Shown piece after piece: positions 7,229 to 13,473 of a stretch of DNA of 13,473 nucleotides. The stretch is taken from the NCBI GenBank assembly GCA_946055445.1, contig CAMGGF010000016.1, positions 1 to 13,473 of the forward strand. Reading direction: 5' to 3'. Under the pieces are notes generated by a model. The model searched no databases. It saw nothing but the letters and a program-made list of their open reading frames with translations, and was not told where the DNA came from. A program made the position numbers and the translations under genes. The stretch comes from an uncultured Ruminococcus sp. (GTDB taxonomy: Bacteria > Bacillota > Clostridia > Oscillospirales > Acutalibacteraceae). The number at the start of each line of letters is the position of its first letter. The first letter of the stretch is position 1.

Positions 7229-8216
7229 CCGTGAATTTCGGTATTCGGTTGTCGCCGCCGCGGTTGTGTGGATTGCGGCAACGGTTGCCTGTGCATTTTT
7301 CAATCTGTGGTGCGCGTTGATTTGCTTTGCGACGGGGATTTTGTCTTTGCTGATTTACATTTTCTACACACAAAAACGCTACCGTGAAATTGCAAAACTC
7401 AACGATTACCTGTCGCGTGTGTGCGCGGGGTTTTATGATTTGGATGTGCAGGACAACGCCGAGGGTGAACTTTCCGTTTTAAAAAACAATCTCTACAAAA
7501 TGATGTTGCTTTTGCAGTCACAAAACAGCGCCCTGCGCAAAGACAAAACCTATCTCGCCGCGTCGCTTGCGGACATTTCGCACCAACTGAAAACACCGCT
7601 GACCTCGATAACGATGATGTGCGATTTATTAAAAAACGAAACGGACGAAGAAAACCGCAAAAAGTTTACGGATATTATTGAAAGCCAAGCCGCCAAAATG
7701 AATTGGCTGATTATTACGCTGTTGAAAATTTCAAAATTAGACGCGGGCACGGCGGAATTCCACGCGGACGCAGTTTCGATTGGGACGGTGCTCAAAAAAG
7801 CGCAGGAACCGTTTTTGGTGACGGCGGATTTGCGCAATATTACGCTGGATTTCAGCGGCGTTACGGATTTTATTTTTTGCGGTGATGAGAATTGGACGGT
7901 CGAAGCTGTCGGCAATATTCTGAAAAACTGTTTAGAGCATATGGAGGACGGCGGCAAATTGACCGTTTCCACCGCGCAAACGGCGGTGTATGACCTTTTG
8001 CGGATTGAAGATGACGGTTGTGGTATATTGCCCGAGGATTTGCCGCATATTTTTGAACGGTTTTATCACGGTAAAAATGCTTCGGCGGACAGCGTAGGTA
8101 TCGGTTTGGCGCTTTCAAAAACCGTTTTAAACCGTGAACACGCCAAAATTGAGGCGACAAGCACCGAAGGCGTCGGCACGGTGTTTACAATTCGGTTTTA
8201 TAAAGCGGTTGTATGA
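7221..8216 (+). CDS. Two-component sensor histidine kinase (two-helix, minimal external loop)
   Basis: 331 residues. Two membrane helices (about 8-27 and 29-49) are separated by almost nothing, so there is no extracellular sensor domain. A HAMP-like linker and helical region follow. The dimerisation/phosphoacceptor box is SLADISHQLKTPLTSI with His121. The ATP-binding domain has the N box NILKNCLEH (Asn236), IEDDGCGI (264 onward), the F box IFERFYHG and the G2 box GIGLAL. The ATG at 7221 overlaps the response regulator's last 8 bases, so translation is probably coupled; a TTG at 7215 is less likely. This layout matches intramembrane-sensing kinases, which usually respond to cell-envelope stress, often through a partner membrane protein. 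No ABC transporter partner gene follows, unlike many BceS-type loci. The kinase call is firm; the signal is unknown. Confidence 0.94.
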   Translation: MINREFRYSVVAAAVVWIAATVACAFFNLWCALICFATGILSLLIYIFYTQKRYREIAKLNDYLSRVCAGFYDLDVQDNAEGELSVLKNNLYKMMLLLQSQNSALRKDKTYLAASLADISHQLKTPLTSITMMCDLLKNETDEENRKKFTDIIESQAAKMNWLIITLLKISKLDAGTAEFHADAVSIGTVLKKAQEPFLVTADLRNITLDFSGVTDFIFCGDENWTVEAVGNILKNCLEHMEDGGKLTVSTAQTAVYDLLRIEDDGCGILPEDLPHIFERFYHGKNASADSVGIGLALSKTVLNREHAKIEATSTEGVGTVFTIRFYKAVV

Positions 8217-8240
8217 TTAAATTTTAATTTATCACACAAT

Positions 8241-8295
8241 CGTAGGGGCGGATGCCTCATCCGCCCGCGGACAGGTGAGGGCACCTGTCCCTACG
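8241..8295. repeat. Compact palindromic element, three-way junction fold
   Basis: Outer inverted repeats CGTAGGG (8241-8247) and CCCTACG (8289-8295) enclose two perfect hairpins: GGGCGGATG/CATCCGCCC (8246-8266, loop CCT) and GGACAGGTG/CACCTGTCC (8269-8290, loop AGGG). The two hairpins share a few bases with the outer stem, so they are alternative or stacked pairings. The shape is that of a non-autonomous, dispersed intergenic repeat; copy number elsewhere cannot be seen from this window. Confidence 0.75.
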
Positions 8296-8296
8296 C

Positions 8297-8391
8297 GTTG
8301 TCATTCTGAGCCGTCAGGCGAAGAATCTCGTTTCGCACCTTTTACACTTTGCGCTGTTTGAGATCCTTCGCTATCGCGCAGGATGACAAAC
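8297..8391. repeat. Imperfect inverted repeat of the GTCATTCTGAG type
   Basis: The left arm reads GTTGTCATTCTGAG (8297-8310) followed by a stretch ending GCGAAGAATCTCG (8318-8330). The right arm is GAGATCCTTCGC (8360-8371) and then AGGATGACAAAC (8380-8391). The arms pair imperfectly over about 34 bases around a central ~30-base AT-richer loop. Similar TGTCATTCTGAGCG...GAAGAATCT sequences recur between genes in many bacterial genomes, in my recollection; this was not searched. Confidence 0.65.
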
Positions 8392-8468
8392 ATAAATAAA
8401 AATTTCCCGTAAGGTGCTTTTTGTCCCCACCGCACGCACTTTTCGCGCAACAATCCCCATACAAACAC

Positions 8469-8494
8469 AAAAGGACGGCTCGCACCGTCCTTTT
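8469..8494. terminator. Bidirectional intrinsic terminator between convergent genes
   Basis: A perfect stem of AAAAGGACGG (8469-8478) and CCGTCCTTTT (8485-8494) with loop CTCGCA. T-runs occur on both strands, so it can stop the minus-strand PAP2 gene (stop at 8514) and any + strand readthrough from the kinase gene. The remaining 8392-8468 stretch shows nothing I recognise. Confidence 0.85.
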
Positions 8495-8513
8495 GTATGC
8501 TTTTCTATTCAAA

Positions 8514-9467
8514 TTATTCCGCCAAGCCGAGTTTCTTCGCCGCGCGGCGAACGAACAACTCCCGCGCCGCAAGTGCGAACAGAAAGCCCAACAGTCCGCC
8601 CACAGCAATATCCGACAGGAAATGCTTGCCCATTATGAGGCGTGTAAAGCCCAAAATCCAGGTATATCCCCATGAAAGCAGAAAGAACAGCCGTTCTTTG
8701 TTTTTACAGGAATCAAGACGGTCGCACAGCGTTAAACTCAAAAACAGCGCCGCGCCGCTTGCCGTGTGTCCCGAGGGGAATGATGAGCCGCCGCACCCTT
8801 TTTGGTACCACGGTGTGAACATCGTAAAGGCTTGGTCATCATACACCGTCAACATTTCGTAAAAACGCGTGCGCGTAACGAGATTTTTTACAGGGTCAAT
8901 GCTCACACGGTATAAAATACCGAATACAATGCCGCCGTAGGCAAGCGGTTTTAAGGCACGCAAGGTTTTTTCACTGATTTTTTGTTTCGCAAAATACGCC
9001 GCCAGCACATCGACCGCCAAAATCACCGTAATCAAAAACACCGTGTAAAGCACGGATTCTTTCGCCGCGTCCGAAAACCAATGCTTCACCACATTTCTTA
9101 TCAGTTTTTGCCAACTGAAAAAGCCGAGTACCAAAAAGCCGATACCGAACCCCAAATCGGCAATTTTTAAAAGTTTGGCTTTCGCTTTTTCGGAAAGACC
9201 GCCCTTTTTGCGGCGCATGGCGTCAATCAGCGCAACGGTTTTTTCACATTCCCACGCACGCGAGGCATACAGCACCGCCGCCGCAGGACCCCACAGCGCA
9301 AAGCGCGGCACCTCGCCGTAATCCTGCAAAAACCGCGCAAATCGGTTTTCGGGATTGTAAAGCGCACAGTCGATTCGCAAATCAAACACCGTGCCCACCG
9401 CAAGCAGACAGAGCGTCAGCCCGCAGAACATCACAATCCAAAAGATATACTCCCGTTTTTTCAGCAT
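8514..9467 (-). CDS. PAP2-superfamily membrane phosphatase
   Basis: 317 residues with several membrane helices, the first at about 5-26. The PAP2 (phosphatidic acid phosphatase type 2 / undecaprenyl-pyrophosphate phosphatase) motifs are in order: Lys194-x6-Arg201 (C1, followed by Phe rather than the usual Pro), PSGH with His234 (C2), and TR-x5-H-x3-D with Arg276, His282 and Asp286 (C3). Such enzymes remove phosphate from lipid phosphates on the outer face of the membrane. Substrates could be undecaprenyl pyrophosphate or a phospholipid phosphate. A long N-terminal part with a cytoplasmic stretch near 85-110 (RRKKGGLSEKAKAK) is additional to the minimal domain. The frame is open up to 9539, but the ATG at 9467 is chosen: AGGGGG lies eight bases upstream, and this start falls just after the stop of the preceding gene (16-bp gap), giving a two-gene operon. 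Confidence 0.9.
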   Translation of the reverse strand: MLKKREYIFWIVMFCGLTLCLLAVGTVFDLRIDCALYNPENRFARFLQDYGEVPRFALWGPAAAVLYASRAWECEKTVALIDAMRRKKGGLSEKAKAKLLKIADLGFGIGFLVLGFFSWQKLIRNVVKHWFSDAAKESVLYTVFLITVILAVDVLAAYFAKQKISEKTLRALKPLAYGGIVFGILYRVSIDPVKNLVTRTRFYEMLTVYDDQAFTMFTPWYQKGCGGSSFPSGHTASGAALFLSLTLCDRLDSCKNKERLFFLLSWGYTWILGFTRLIMGKHFLSDIAVGGLLGFLFALAARELFVRRAAKKLGLAE

Positions 9468-9483
9468 AGAGTTTGCCCCCTGT

Positions 9484-10143
9484 TTATCGGGCGGCATGCT
9501 CCTTTTGCAGCGCGACTGCATTGGCAGGCACAGGCTCACCCTTTATGAATTTTATAATATTTGCTTTTGAAAAATATTTGCGGTACTGGTAGAGCAACTG
9601 CACTTGATACAAAACGCCGCCCAAATACCCCGCGACAATATCCCCCATCGTATCGGTATTGCCGTGCTGAACATCCATATGCACAACGCAGTCGGTCAAA
9701 AACTCCACGATTTCCCAGAATCCTGCGCCGAAGAACGCAAACATACCTGCAAACAGCACCACAAGCACGGGAATGCTTTCTGTATGCAGACGCGCAAAAA
9801 TGCGGTTGATGAGATACACGCCGATATAGCCGAGCAACAGCCCGCTGATGAAATGCACAACGCGGTCATAGCCGGGGAAACGGTCATACAGTTTTAAAAT
9901 CGAACCTGCCGCCGCCGACAGCGTAAACAGATTGGCAGACAGATAAATGCCGAGCGGAAATCTCCACAGAAAAATCGCCAGCGCCACAACCGCCAGTTCC
10001 ATACCAATCATATCAAAACGCTCGGCGTTGGGCGGCGCGCACAAGGAAAAAACCAAAATGACCAACGACGCGCCCAAAAACACCGCCAAGCGGCGCAAAC
10101 CGTCATTTTTTCGATTGAAAACCTGTTCCGAAAGTTTTTTCAT
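9484..10143 (-). CDS. Multi-pass membrane protein, YjdF/DUF2238-like
   Basis: 219 residues with about six membrane helices. Motif order (YDRFPGYDRVVHFISGLLLG, then FWEIVEFLTD, then NTDTMGDIVAGYLGG) resembles the YjdF/DUF2238 family, whose biochemical function is unknown. The conserved acidic and His residues near membrane edges suggest a membrane-embedded active or binding site, but this is inference. The cytoplasmic C-terminus ends in a short charged tail. A GTG at 10152 would extend the protein by three residues but is part of the GGGGTG ribosome binding site; the ATG at 10143 has the right spacing and a typical MKKL start. It is the first gene of the operon with the PAP2 phosphatase, driven by the promoter at 10222-10250. 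This suggests a shared role in lipid or envelope metabolism. Confidence 0.75.
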   Translation of the reverse strand: MKKLSEQVFNRKNDGLRRLAVFLGASLVILVFSLCAPPNAERFDMIGMELAVVALAIFLWRFPLGIYLSANLFTLSAAAGSILKLYDRFPGYDRVVHFISGLLLGYIGVYLINRIFARLHTESIPVLVVLFAGMFAFFGAGFWEIVEFLTDCVVHMDVQHGNTDTMGDIVAGYLGGVLYQVQLLYQYRKYFSKANIIKFIKGEPVPANAVALQKEHAAR

Positions 10144-10221
10144 AAAATACACCCCATTTGCTTCGGTTCGTTTTCCTTACCTTACATACTATTTCCATTT
10201 TGGGGAGTATTTTACAGTTGA

Positions 10222-10250
10222 ATTATAAACTTTTGTTAAACAAATGACAA
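10222..10250 (-). promoter_or_regulatory. Near-consensus promoter with palindromic spacer
   Basis: Read on the minus strand, TTGTCA (10250-10245) is followed after exactly 17 bases by TATAAT (10227-10222). The spacer contains a perfect 6-1-6 inverted repeat, TTTGTT-A-AACAAA (10232-10244), well placed to be an operator for a repressor. Transcription would start near 10215, leaving a leader of about 70 bases before the YjdF-like ATG. No other element was recognised in the gap 10144-10320. Confidence 0.85.
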
Positions 10251-10320
10251 GTTTTTAAGAGCGCAGATGGTCTACGAAAACATTTCCCTTTAATTTGCTT
10301 TGTCCATATCATATTCCTAT

Positions 10321-10731
10321 TCACTCCCATGCGGACAGCCATTTTTTTGTTTTTTCATCAACTTGGATCACCGTTTTATCGTTTATACCGGGTGTTTTTA
10401 CGAATAATATCTTTGTTCCCGCTGCATTTTTAGATGCATATGGGGTGCCGGGACGCAATACAAAAAAGTCACCTGCTTTGAATTCCAACTCCGCATCGCT
10501 TCCGTCGCACAGCCGAATGCGCATACATCCCTCCAAAATATAATTGTGTTCTGTTGCGATTGGATGCATATGCGGAATATTTGCCGTAAATTCACGATAC
10601 TGCGAAATTCCTATTTCAATATCGTCATCAATATGTTGCAAAATTTGTGGTTTTTCTAAATGTCCTGTTAAGTATTGGCGTTGCTCTTTTTCAAACGCAC
10701 GGTCTATTTCATTTCTTCTGATAACTTCCAT
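10321..10731 (-). CDS. Small single-domain cupin protein
   Basis: 136 residues, cytoplasmic, with one cupin beta-barrel at about 40-115. Motif 1 is HMHPIATEHNYILEG: metal-ligand positions His54, His56 and Glu61 and the closing Gly68 fit the standard H-x-H-x4-E-x6-G spacing. Motif 2 is AGDFFVLRPGTPY, where the usual last metal-ligand His is Tyr98. It may therefore bind metal with an altered ligand set, or bind a small molecule without redox chemistry. Substrate and function are not recognisable. A GTG at 10740 is open, but GAGGTGA just upstream of the ATG at 10731 decides the start. It lies 29 bp after the TIR gene with no terminator between, so the two are probably co-transcribed. Base composition is AT-rich like the TIR gene. 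Confidence 0.85.
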   Translation of the reverse strand: MEVIRRNEIDRAFEKEQRQYLTGHLEKPQILQHIDDDIEIGISQYREFTANIPHMHPIATEHNYILEGCMRIRLCDGSDAELEFKAGDFFVLRPGTPYASKNAAGTKILFVKTPGINDKTVIQVDEKTKKWLSAWE

Positions 10732-10760
10732 AAATGTCACCTCAACCTATCTACTGCAAT

Positions 10761-11963
10761 TTATATAATATCGTTTAAATAATCGTTCCACTGCTGAATC
10801 CAAGAATCATGATACTGTTTCATCAATTCCTTTGACTTTTTGGGATTTCGCAGATAATTATATCTGTTGACAAAAAAATCATAGTTTTCTTTATCATCTC
10901 TTTCGAAAAACAACATACTTCTCCGTTCCATATTTGACACAAGCCCTTCGGAATACAAATCCACTTTAACATGATTCAGTTCTTCCCAGCCCTGTTTATA
11001 TGTAATCTGGAAAATAGCGTAGGGCATAACATTTTCAGTTATCATAAACCGAAAGCGGCGTTCTTTTGTAGCCTTTTGATATATTGGGTCATTTTGAATC
11101 AATGCGTTTATTCTGGCATAGGAACTTAAAAATACCGCTTCCGGATACTCTTCTAAAGAACTGTTTCCCAGTTTTTCATTTTCAATCGCATCTTTTGCGG
11201 CAAAGCAATTTGGTGCGTTTGTAACAATTTCTAAAGAAAAATCATTGTCTTGCAACAAATACGCAAATATATTAAACATCATCCCTCTATCATAGGCACG
11301 CTCATCTACCATACTTTGATCCGGCGTGAAAATTAGATTTGCAGAATAACAAGACATATGCACATGTTTTATTCTGAATTCTCCGTTGAAAGGCTTCCCA
11401 TCGCGTACACAATCCACAAATTCTTTACCAAATCGGTTGTTTAGTGTAGCAATACTGTTTTCCATATTTTTCCTGGACAGTACAGAAGTTTTGCCTAGAG
11501 CTTGCGCGCGCTTTCGCCAATTGATTACAGGTTCTAATTTTTCAAGGCAAATATCATTTTGGCACAACTTTTCCATTTCATGGTAGAAATTGCTCATATT
11601 GTTTAAAATGATATAGTATTGACAATTATAAAGTTCACTGATCTTTGGCGGAAGTTCCTTCGGGAACTCAAAATCCTCGCTGATTATAACCAAAATCTCC
11701 CGTTCCGAATCAAACGCGGTTTCGATTTCTTTATAATAAACATCATTTTCATCCAGATCATCTAACGCCCCTTTTGTTAAGACACACAAGAAATACGGCG
11801 CATTTTTTATTTGTTCCGACAGTTCGGTTTGATAGTGCCCCTGTTGCAGAGAATAAACATCCAAAAAGGGTGCCATCCCCTTGCCTAAAAAAAAGTCATA
11901 AATTCTGCCAGCCAACAGCCTATGATTGTGTCTGTGATTTATGAATATCCCATGCTTTTGCAT
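10761..11963 (-). CDS. TIR-domain protein with unrecognised C-terminal domain
   Basis: 400 residues. Residues 1 to about 135 form a bacterial TIR domain: IFINHRH (first strand), RIYDFFLGKGMAPFLD, YSLQQGHYQTELSEQIKNA (BB-loop region), PYFLCVLTKGAL, and YYKEIETAF, where Glu79 matches the catalytic Glu of TIR NAD-consuming enzymes. Residues ~150-400 form a second domain I cannot name; landmarks are SANLIFTPDQSMVDERAYDRG, EIVTNAPNCFAAKDAIENEK, RRFRFMITENVMPYAIFQ and LYSEGLVSNMERRSMLFF. It could be a ligand or phage-signal sensor that controls the TIR. No membrane helix or signal peptide is seen, so it is cytoplasmic. The start at 11963 has AAGGAG (11981-11976) upstream at a longish 12-base spacing. 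It begins 37 bp after the rlmD-type stop with no terminator between. The region is AT-rich, suggesting transfer. Role in defence or signalling is inferred. Confidence 0.82.
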   Translation of the reverse strand: MQKHGIFINHRHNHRLLAGRIYDFFLGKGMAPFLDVYSLQQGHYQTELSEQIKNAPYFLCVLTKGALDDLDENDVYYKEIETAFDSEREILVIISEDFEFPKELPPKISELYNCQYYIILNNMSNFYHEMEKLCQNDICLEKLEPVINWRKRAQALGKTSVLSRKNMENSIATLNNRFGKEFVDCVRDGKPFNGEFRIKHVHMSCYSANLIFTPDQSMVDERAYDRGMMFNIFAYLLQDNDFSLEIVTNAPNCFAAKDAIENEKLGNSSLEEYPEAVFLSSYARINALIQNDPIYQKATKERRFRFMITENVMPYAIFQITYKQGWEELNHVKVDLYSEGLVSNMERRSMLFFERDDKENYDFFVNRYNYLRNPKKSKELMKQYHDSWIQQWNDYLNDII

Positions 11964-12000
11964 ATTTTAAAATATCTCCTTTATACCATTTGCGACTTAT

Positions 12001-13350
12001 TTATTTTACAAACAAGCACACACTTTCCACATGCACCGTTCGCGGGAACAAATCGGCGGCGGCGAGGCGGGTGGGCGTATAGCCGCGTTCTGCGAGCCTT
12101 GCCGCGTCGCGCGCGAGCGTGGCGGGGTCGCAGGAAACATAGACGATTTTTTCGGGGTGCATTTCTGCGACAGTTGTTAATACCGCTTCGTCACACCCTT
12201 TGCGCGGCGGGTCTAAAAGCACCACATCGGGCGCTATCCCCATATTCCGAAACCGTTTTGCCACATCGGCGGCATCACCGCAGAAAAATTCGGCGTTTTC
12301 TATGTGATTGCGGCGGGCGTTCTCTTTCGCATTTTCAATCGCTTCGGGCACAATTTCCGCGCCGTAAATCTTTTTTGCGTTTTTCGCCATGGAAAGCCCG
12401 ATTGTCCCCGCGCCGCAGTACAAATCGAGCACGGTTTCACTGCCGTTGAAATCGGCAAATTCGGCGGCTTTTTGATATAACTTTTCTGCCATATCGTGAT
12501 TGACCTGATAAAATGACAACGGCGAAAGCCGCACCGCAACGCCGCAAAGCGTGTCGCCGATGTCGGGCGTGCCCCAAAGTGTCTTACATTGCGTGCCCAA
12601 AATCACATTGGTTTTTTCGGTGTTGGTATTTAAAACGATACTCGTAATTTTATAAGGCAACGCGCACAGGCGGTCAACGAGCGTTTCGCTGTGCGGCAAA
12701 TGCGTGCTGTTTGCCACCACGCAAACCATAATTTCGCCGCTGTGAAAGCCTTTTCGCAAATACAAATGGCGCACAAGTCCTTTGCCGCTTTGCTCGTCAT
12801 AGGCGGAAATGGAAAATTCGGTCAAAAATGCACGAAACACCGCAACGATTTGTGCAAATTCGGCAGGTTGCAAGCGGCAGTCTGCGCAGTCAATCACGCG
12901 GTGCGAGCGCGGCGCGTAAAAGCCGATTTTTACCTTGCCGTTTTCCTGTGTGACAGGGTACTGCGCTTTGTTGCGATAACGGTCAGGCTGTCCCGACAGT
13001 ACCGTTTCGCAATGCATCGGCATATGCGCAAGCCGCAAAAAAGCATCTTCCACGCGGCGTTGTTTTTCGCGCAGTTCGGTTTCGTACACCATAAAACGGT
13101 ACGCGCAACCGCCGCATTGCGGGAACAGTGGGCAGTCCGCCGCTGTCCGCGCGGGAGAGGGCGTCAGAATTTTCACGATTTTGCCGACGGCGTATGTCTT
13201 TTTCGCCTTAATGATATGGACAAGCAAGGTGTCGCCGGGCACACCGCCCGCCACGAACACCGCCATACCGTCAAAGCGGCCGACACCGCTGCCCTCGGCA
13301 GACAGCGTTTCAATTTGCAGTTGGATTTCCTCATTTTTTTGTATCGGCAT
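12001..13350 (-). CDS. rlmD: 23S rRNA (uracil-C5)-methyltransferase, RlmD/RlmCD type
   Basis: 449 residues, a SAM-dependent methyltransferase of the RumA family that makes 5-methyluridine in 23S rRNA. In Gram-positive bacteria one RlmCD enzyme may modify both U747 and U1939. An N-terminal TRAM RNA-binding domain (about 6-62) is followed by an iron-sulphur cysteine set, Cys73-x5-Cys79-x2-Cys82, with Cys158 the likely fourth ligand. The SAM motif is VLDLYCGAGTIGLSMA, the substrate motif DPPRKGC, and the catalytic Cys407 is in VSCDPATLARD. The frame is open to 13419, but the ATG at 13350 has GGAG seven bases upstream and gives the normal TRAM start (MPIQKNEE). The start overlaps by 20 bases the end of an upstream membrane-protein gene, so they are probably coupled. 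No terminator follows before the TIR gene. Confidence 0.96.
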   Translation of the reverse strand: MPIQKNEEIQLQIETLSAEGSGVGRFDGMAVFVAGGVPGDTLLVHIIKAKKTYAVGKIVKILTPSPARTAADCPLFPQCGGCAYRFMVYETELREKQRRVEDAFLRLAHMPMHCETVLSGQPDRYRNKAQYPVTQENGKVKIGFYAPRSHRVIDCADCRLQPAEFAQIVAVFRAFLTEFSISAYDEQSGKGLVRHLYLRKGFHSGEIMVCVVANSTHLPHSETLVDRLCALPYKITSIVLNTNTEKTNVILGTQCKTLWGTPDIGDTLCGVAVRLSPLSFYQVNHDMAEKLYQKAAEFADFNGSETVLDLYCGAGTIGLSMAKNAKKIYGAEIVPEAIENAKENARRNHIENAEFFCGDAADVAKRFRNMGIAPDVVLLDPPRKGCDEAVLTTVAEMHPEKIVYVSCDPATLARDAARLAERGYTPTRLAAADLFPRTVHVESVCLFVK

Positions 13351-13473
13351 TGGTTTTCTCCGTCCATTCTTTGTTTTCGGCACGGTATTTTTTGATTTTT
13401 CGCGTGAGCAAAACCGCAAGCGTCACCGCAAGGCACAGAAACAGCGCCGTTACGCAAATCAGTTCCGCCAACC
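13331..13473 (-). CDS. C-terminal end of a small single-helix membrane protein (5' end outside window)
   Basis: A minus-strand frame enters the window at 13473 and runs 46 codons to a TGA at 13333-13331. It encodes a strongly hydrophobic helix (LAELICVTALFLCLAVTLAVLL as position about 1-22 of the visible part), then TRKIKKYRAENKEWTEKTNADTKK, a basic then mixed-charge cytoplasmic tail. The positive charges right after the helix suggest the C-terminus is inside. It overlaps the rlmD-type gene start by 20 bases in another frame and supplies that gene's ribosome binding site. The family cannot be named from this fragment, but the clean helix-plus-charged-tail pattern and the overlapping stop/start support a real gene. 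Confidence 0.65.
   Translation of the reverse strand, partial: LAELICVTALFLCLAVTLAVLLTRKIKKYRAENKEWTEKTNADTKK

Noticed and set aside
8218..8231. AT-only hairpin TAAATT/AATTTA after the kinase stop
   Set aside because: Too weak to act as an intrinsic terminator; the terminator at 8469-8494 is far stronger.
8241..8391. CRISPR array
   Set aside because: There are inverted, not direct, repeats and no regular spacers.
8342..8862. Several open frames over the gap and the PAP2 3' end
   Set aside because: They run through the repeats and the terminator or antisense to PAP2, and have no motifs.
10255..10285. Possible terminator for the cupin gene (GCAGA/TCTAC)
   Set aside because: The stem is only five pairs with a mismatch or wobble and no adequate T-run placement.
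10761..11963. Thoeris (ThsA/ThsB) or TIR-STING system
   Set aside because: No ThsA-like Sir2/SLOG gene is present, and the C-terminal domain shows no STING pattern I recognise; the cupin is not a known component.
12691..13395. A 234-codon + strand open frame
   Set aside because: It is antisense to the rlmD-type gene, which has full family motifs; the frame has no recognisable domain.
13173..13457. A 94-codon minus-strand frame over the rlmD-type start
   Set aside because: It is out of frame with both the methyltransferase and the membrane-protein tail, and its translation is Arg/Cys-rich.

Overview
The window looks like chromosomal DNA from a Gram-positive anaerobe of the class Clostridia, probably near Oscillospirales/Ruminococcaceae. 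This rests on class B sortases, a SpoIID-type protein, a VanR/VanS-like two-component pair, strong AGGAG-type ribosome binding sites, and intergenic palindromic repeats of a kind I associate with such genomes. The taxon is inferred from gene content, not proven.

Left arm, + strand (1-6510), a cell-envelope gene run: the 3' end of a class B sortase; a second full-length class B sortase with an unusually long cytoplasmic N-terminus; a three-part membrane protein (degenerate CinA-like cytoplasmic module, one membrane helix, extracellular SpoIID domain); UDP-glucose 4-epimerase (galE); a LemA protein; and a TPM-domain protein with a Gly/Ser-rich tail. Gaps are 5-41 bp and the run closes with a strong intrinsic terminator, so it is probably one operon. 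It would combine protein anchoring, peptidoglycan remodelling, sugar-nucleotide supply and envelope-associated LemA/TPM functions.

Centre (6491-8216): a promoter that overlaps the terminator's 3' arm drives an OmpR/PhoB-family response regulator and an overlapping histidine kinase with two membrane helices and almost no external loop. Then comes a 297-bp non-coding stretch (8217-8513) holding two compact palindromic repeat elements and a bidirectional terminator that also serves the convergent minus-strand genes.

Right arm, - strand (8514-13473): read in transcription order, a partial single-helix membrane protein overlaps the start of a 23S rRNA uracil-C5 methyltransferase (rlmD type). Next, in an AT-rich island, come a TIR-domain protein with a large C-terminal domain I do not recognise, and a small cupin. 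After these, a two-gene membrane operon (YjdF/DUF2238-like protein, then a PAP2 phosphatase) starts from a near-consensus promoter whose spacer holds a perfect 6-1-6 inverted repeat.

The two most interesting items are the CinA-like/SpoIID fusion and the TIR + cupin cassette, which looks like a horizontally acquired candidate anti-phage or NAD-linked signalling module. Both functions are inferences.
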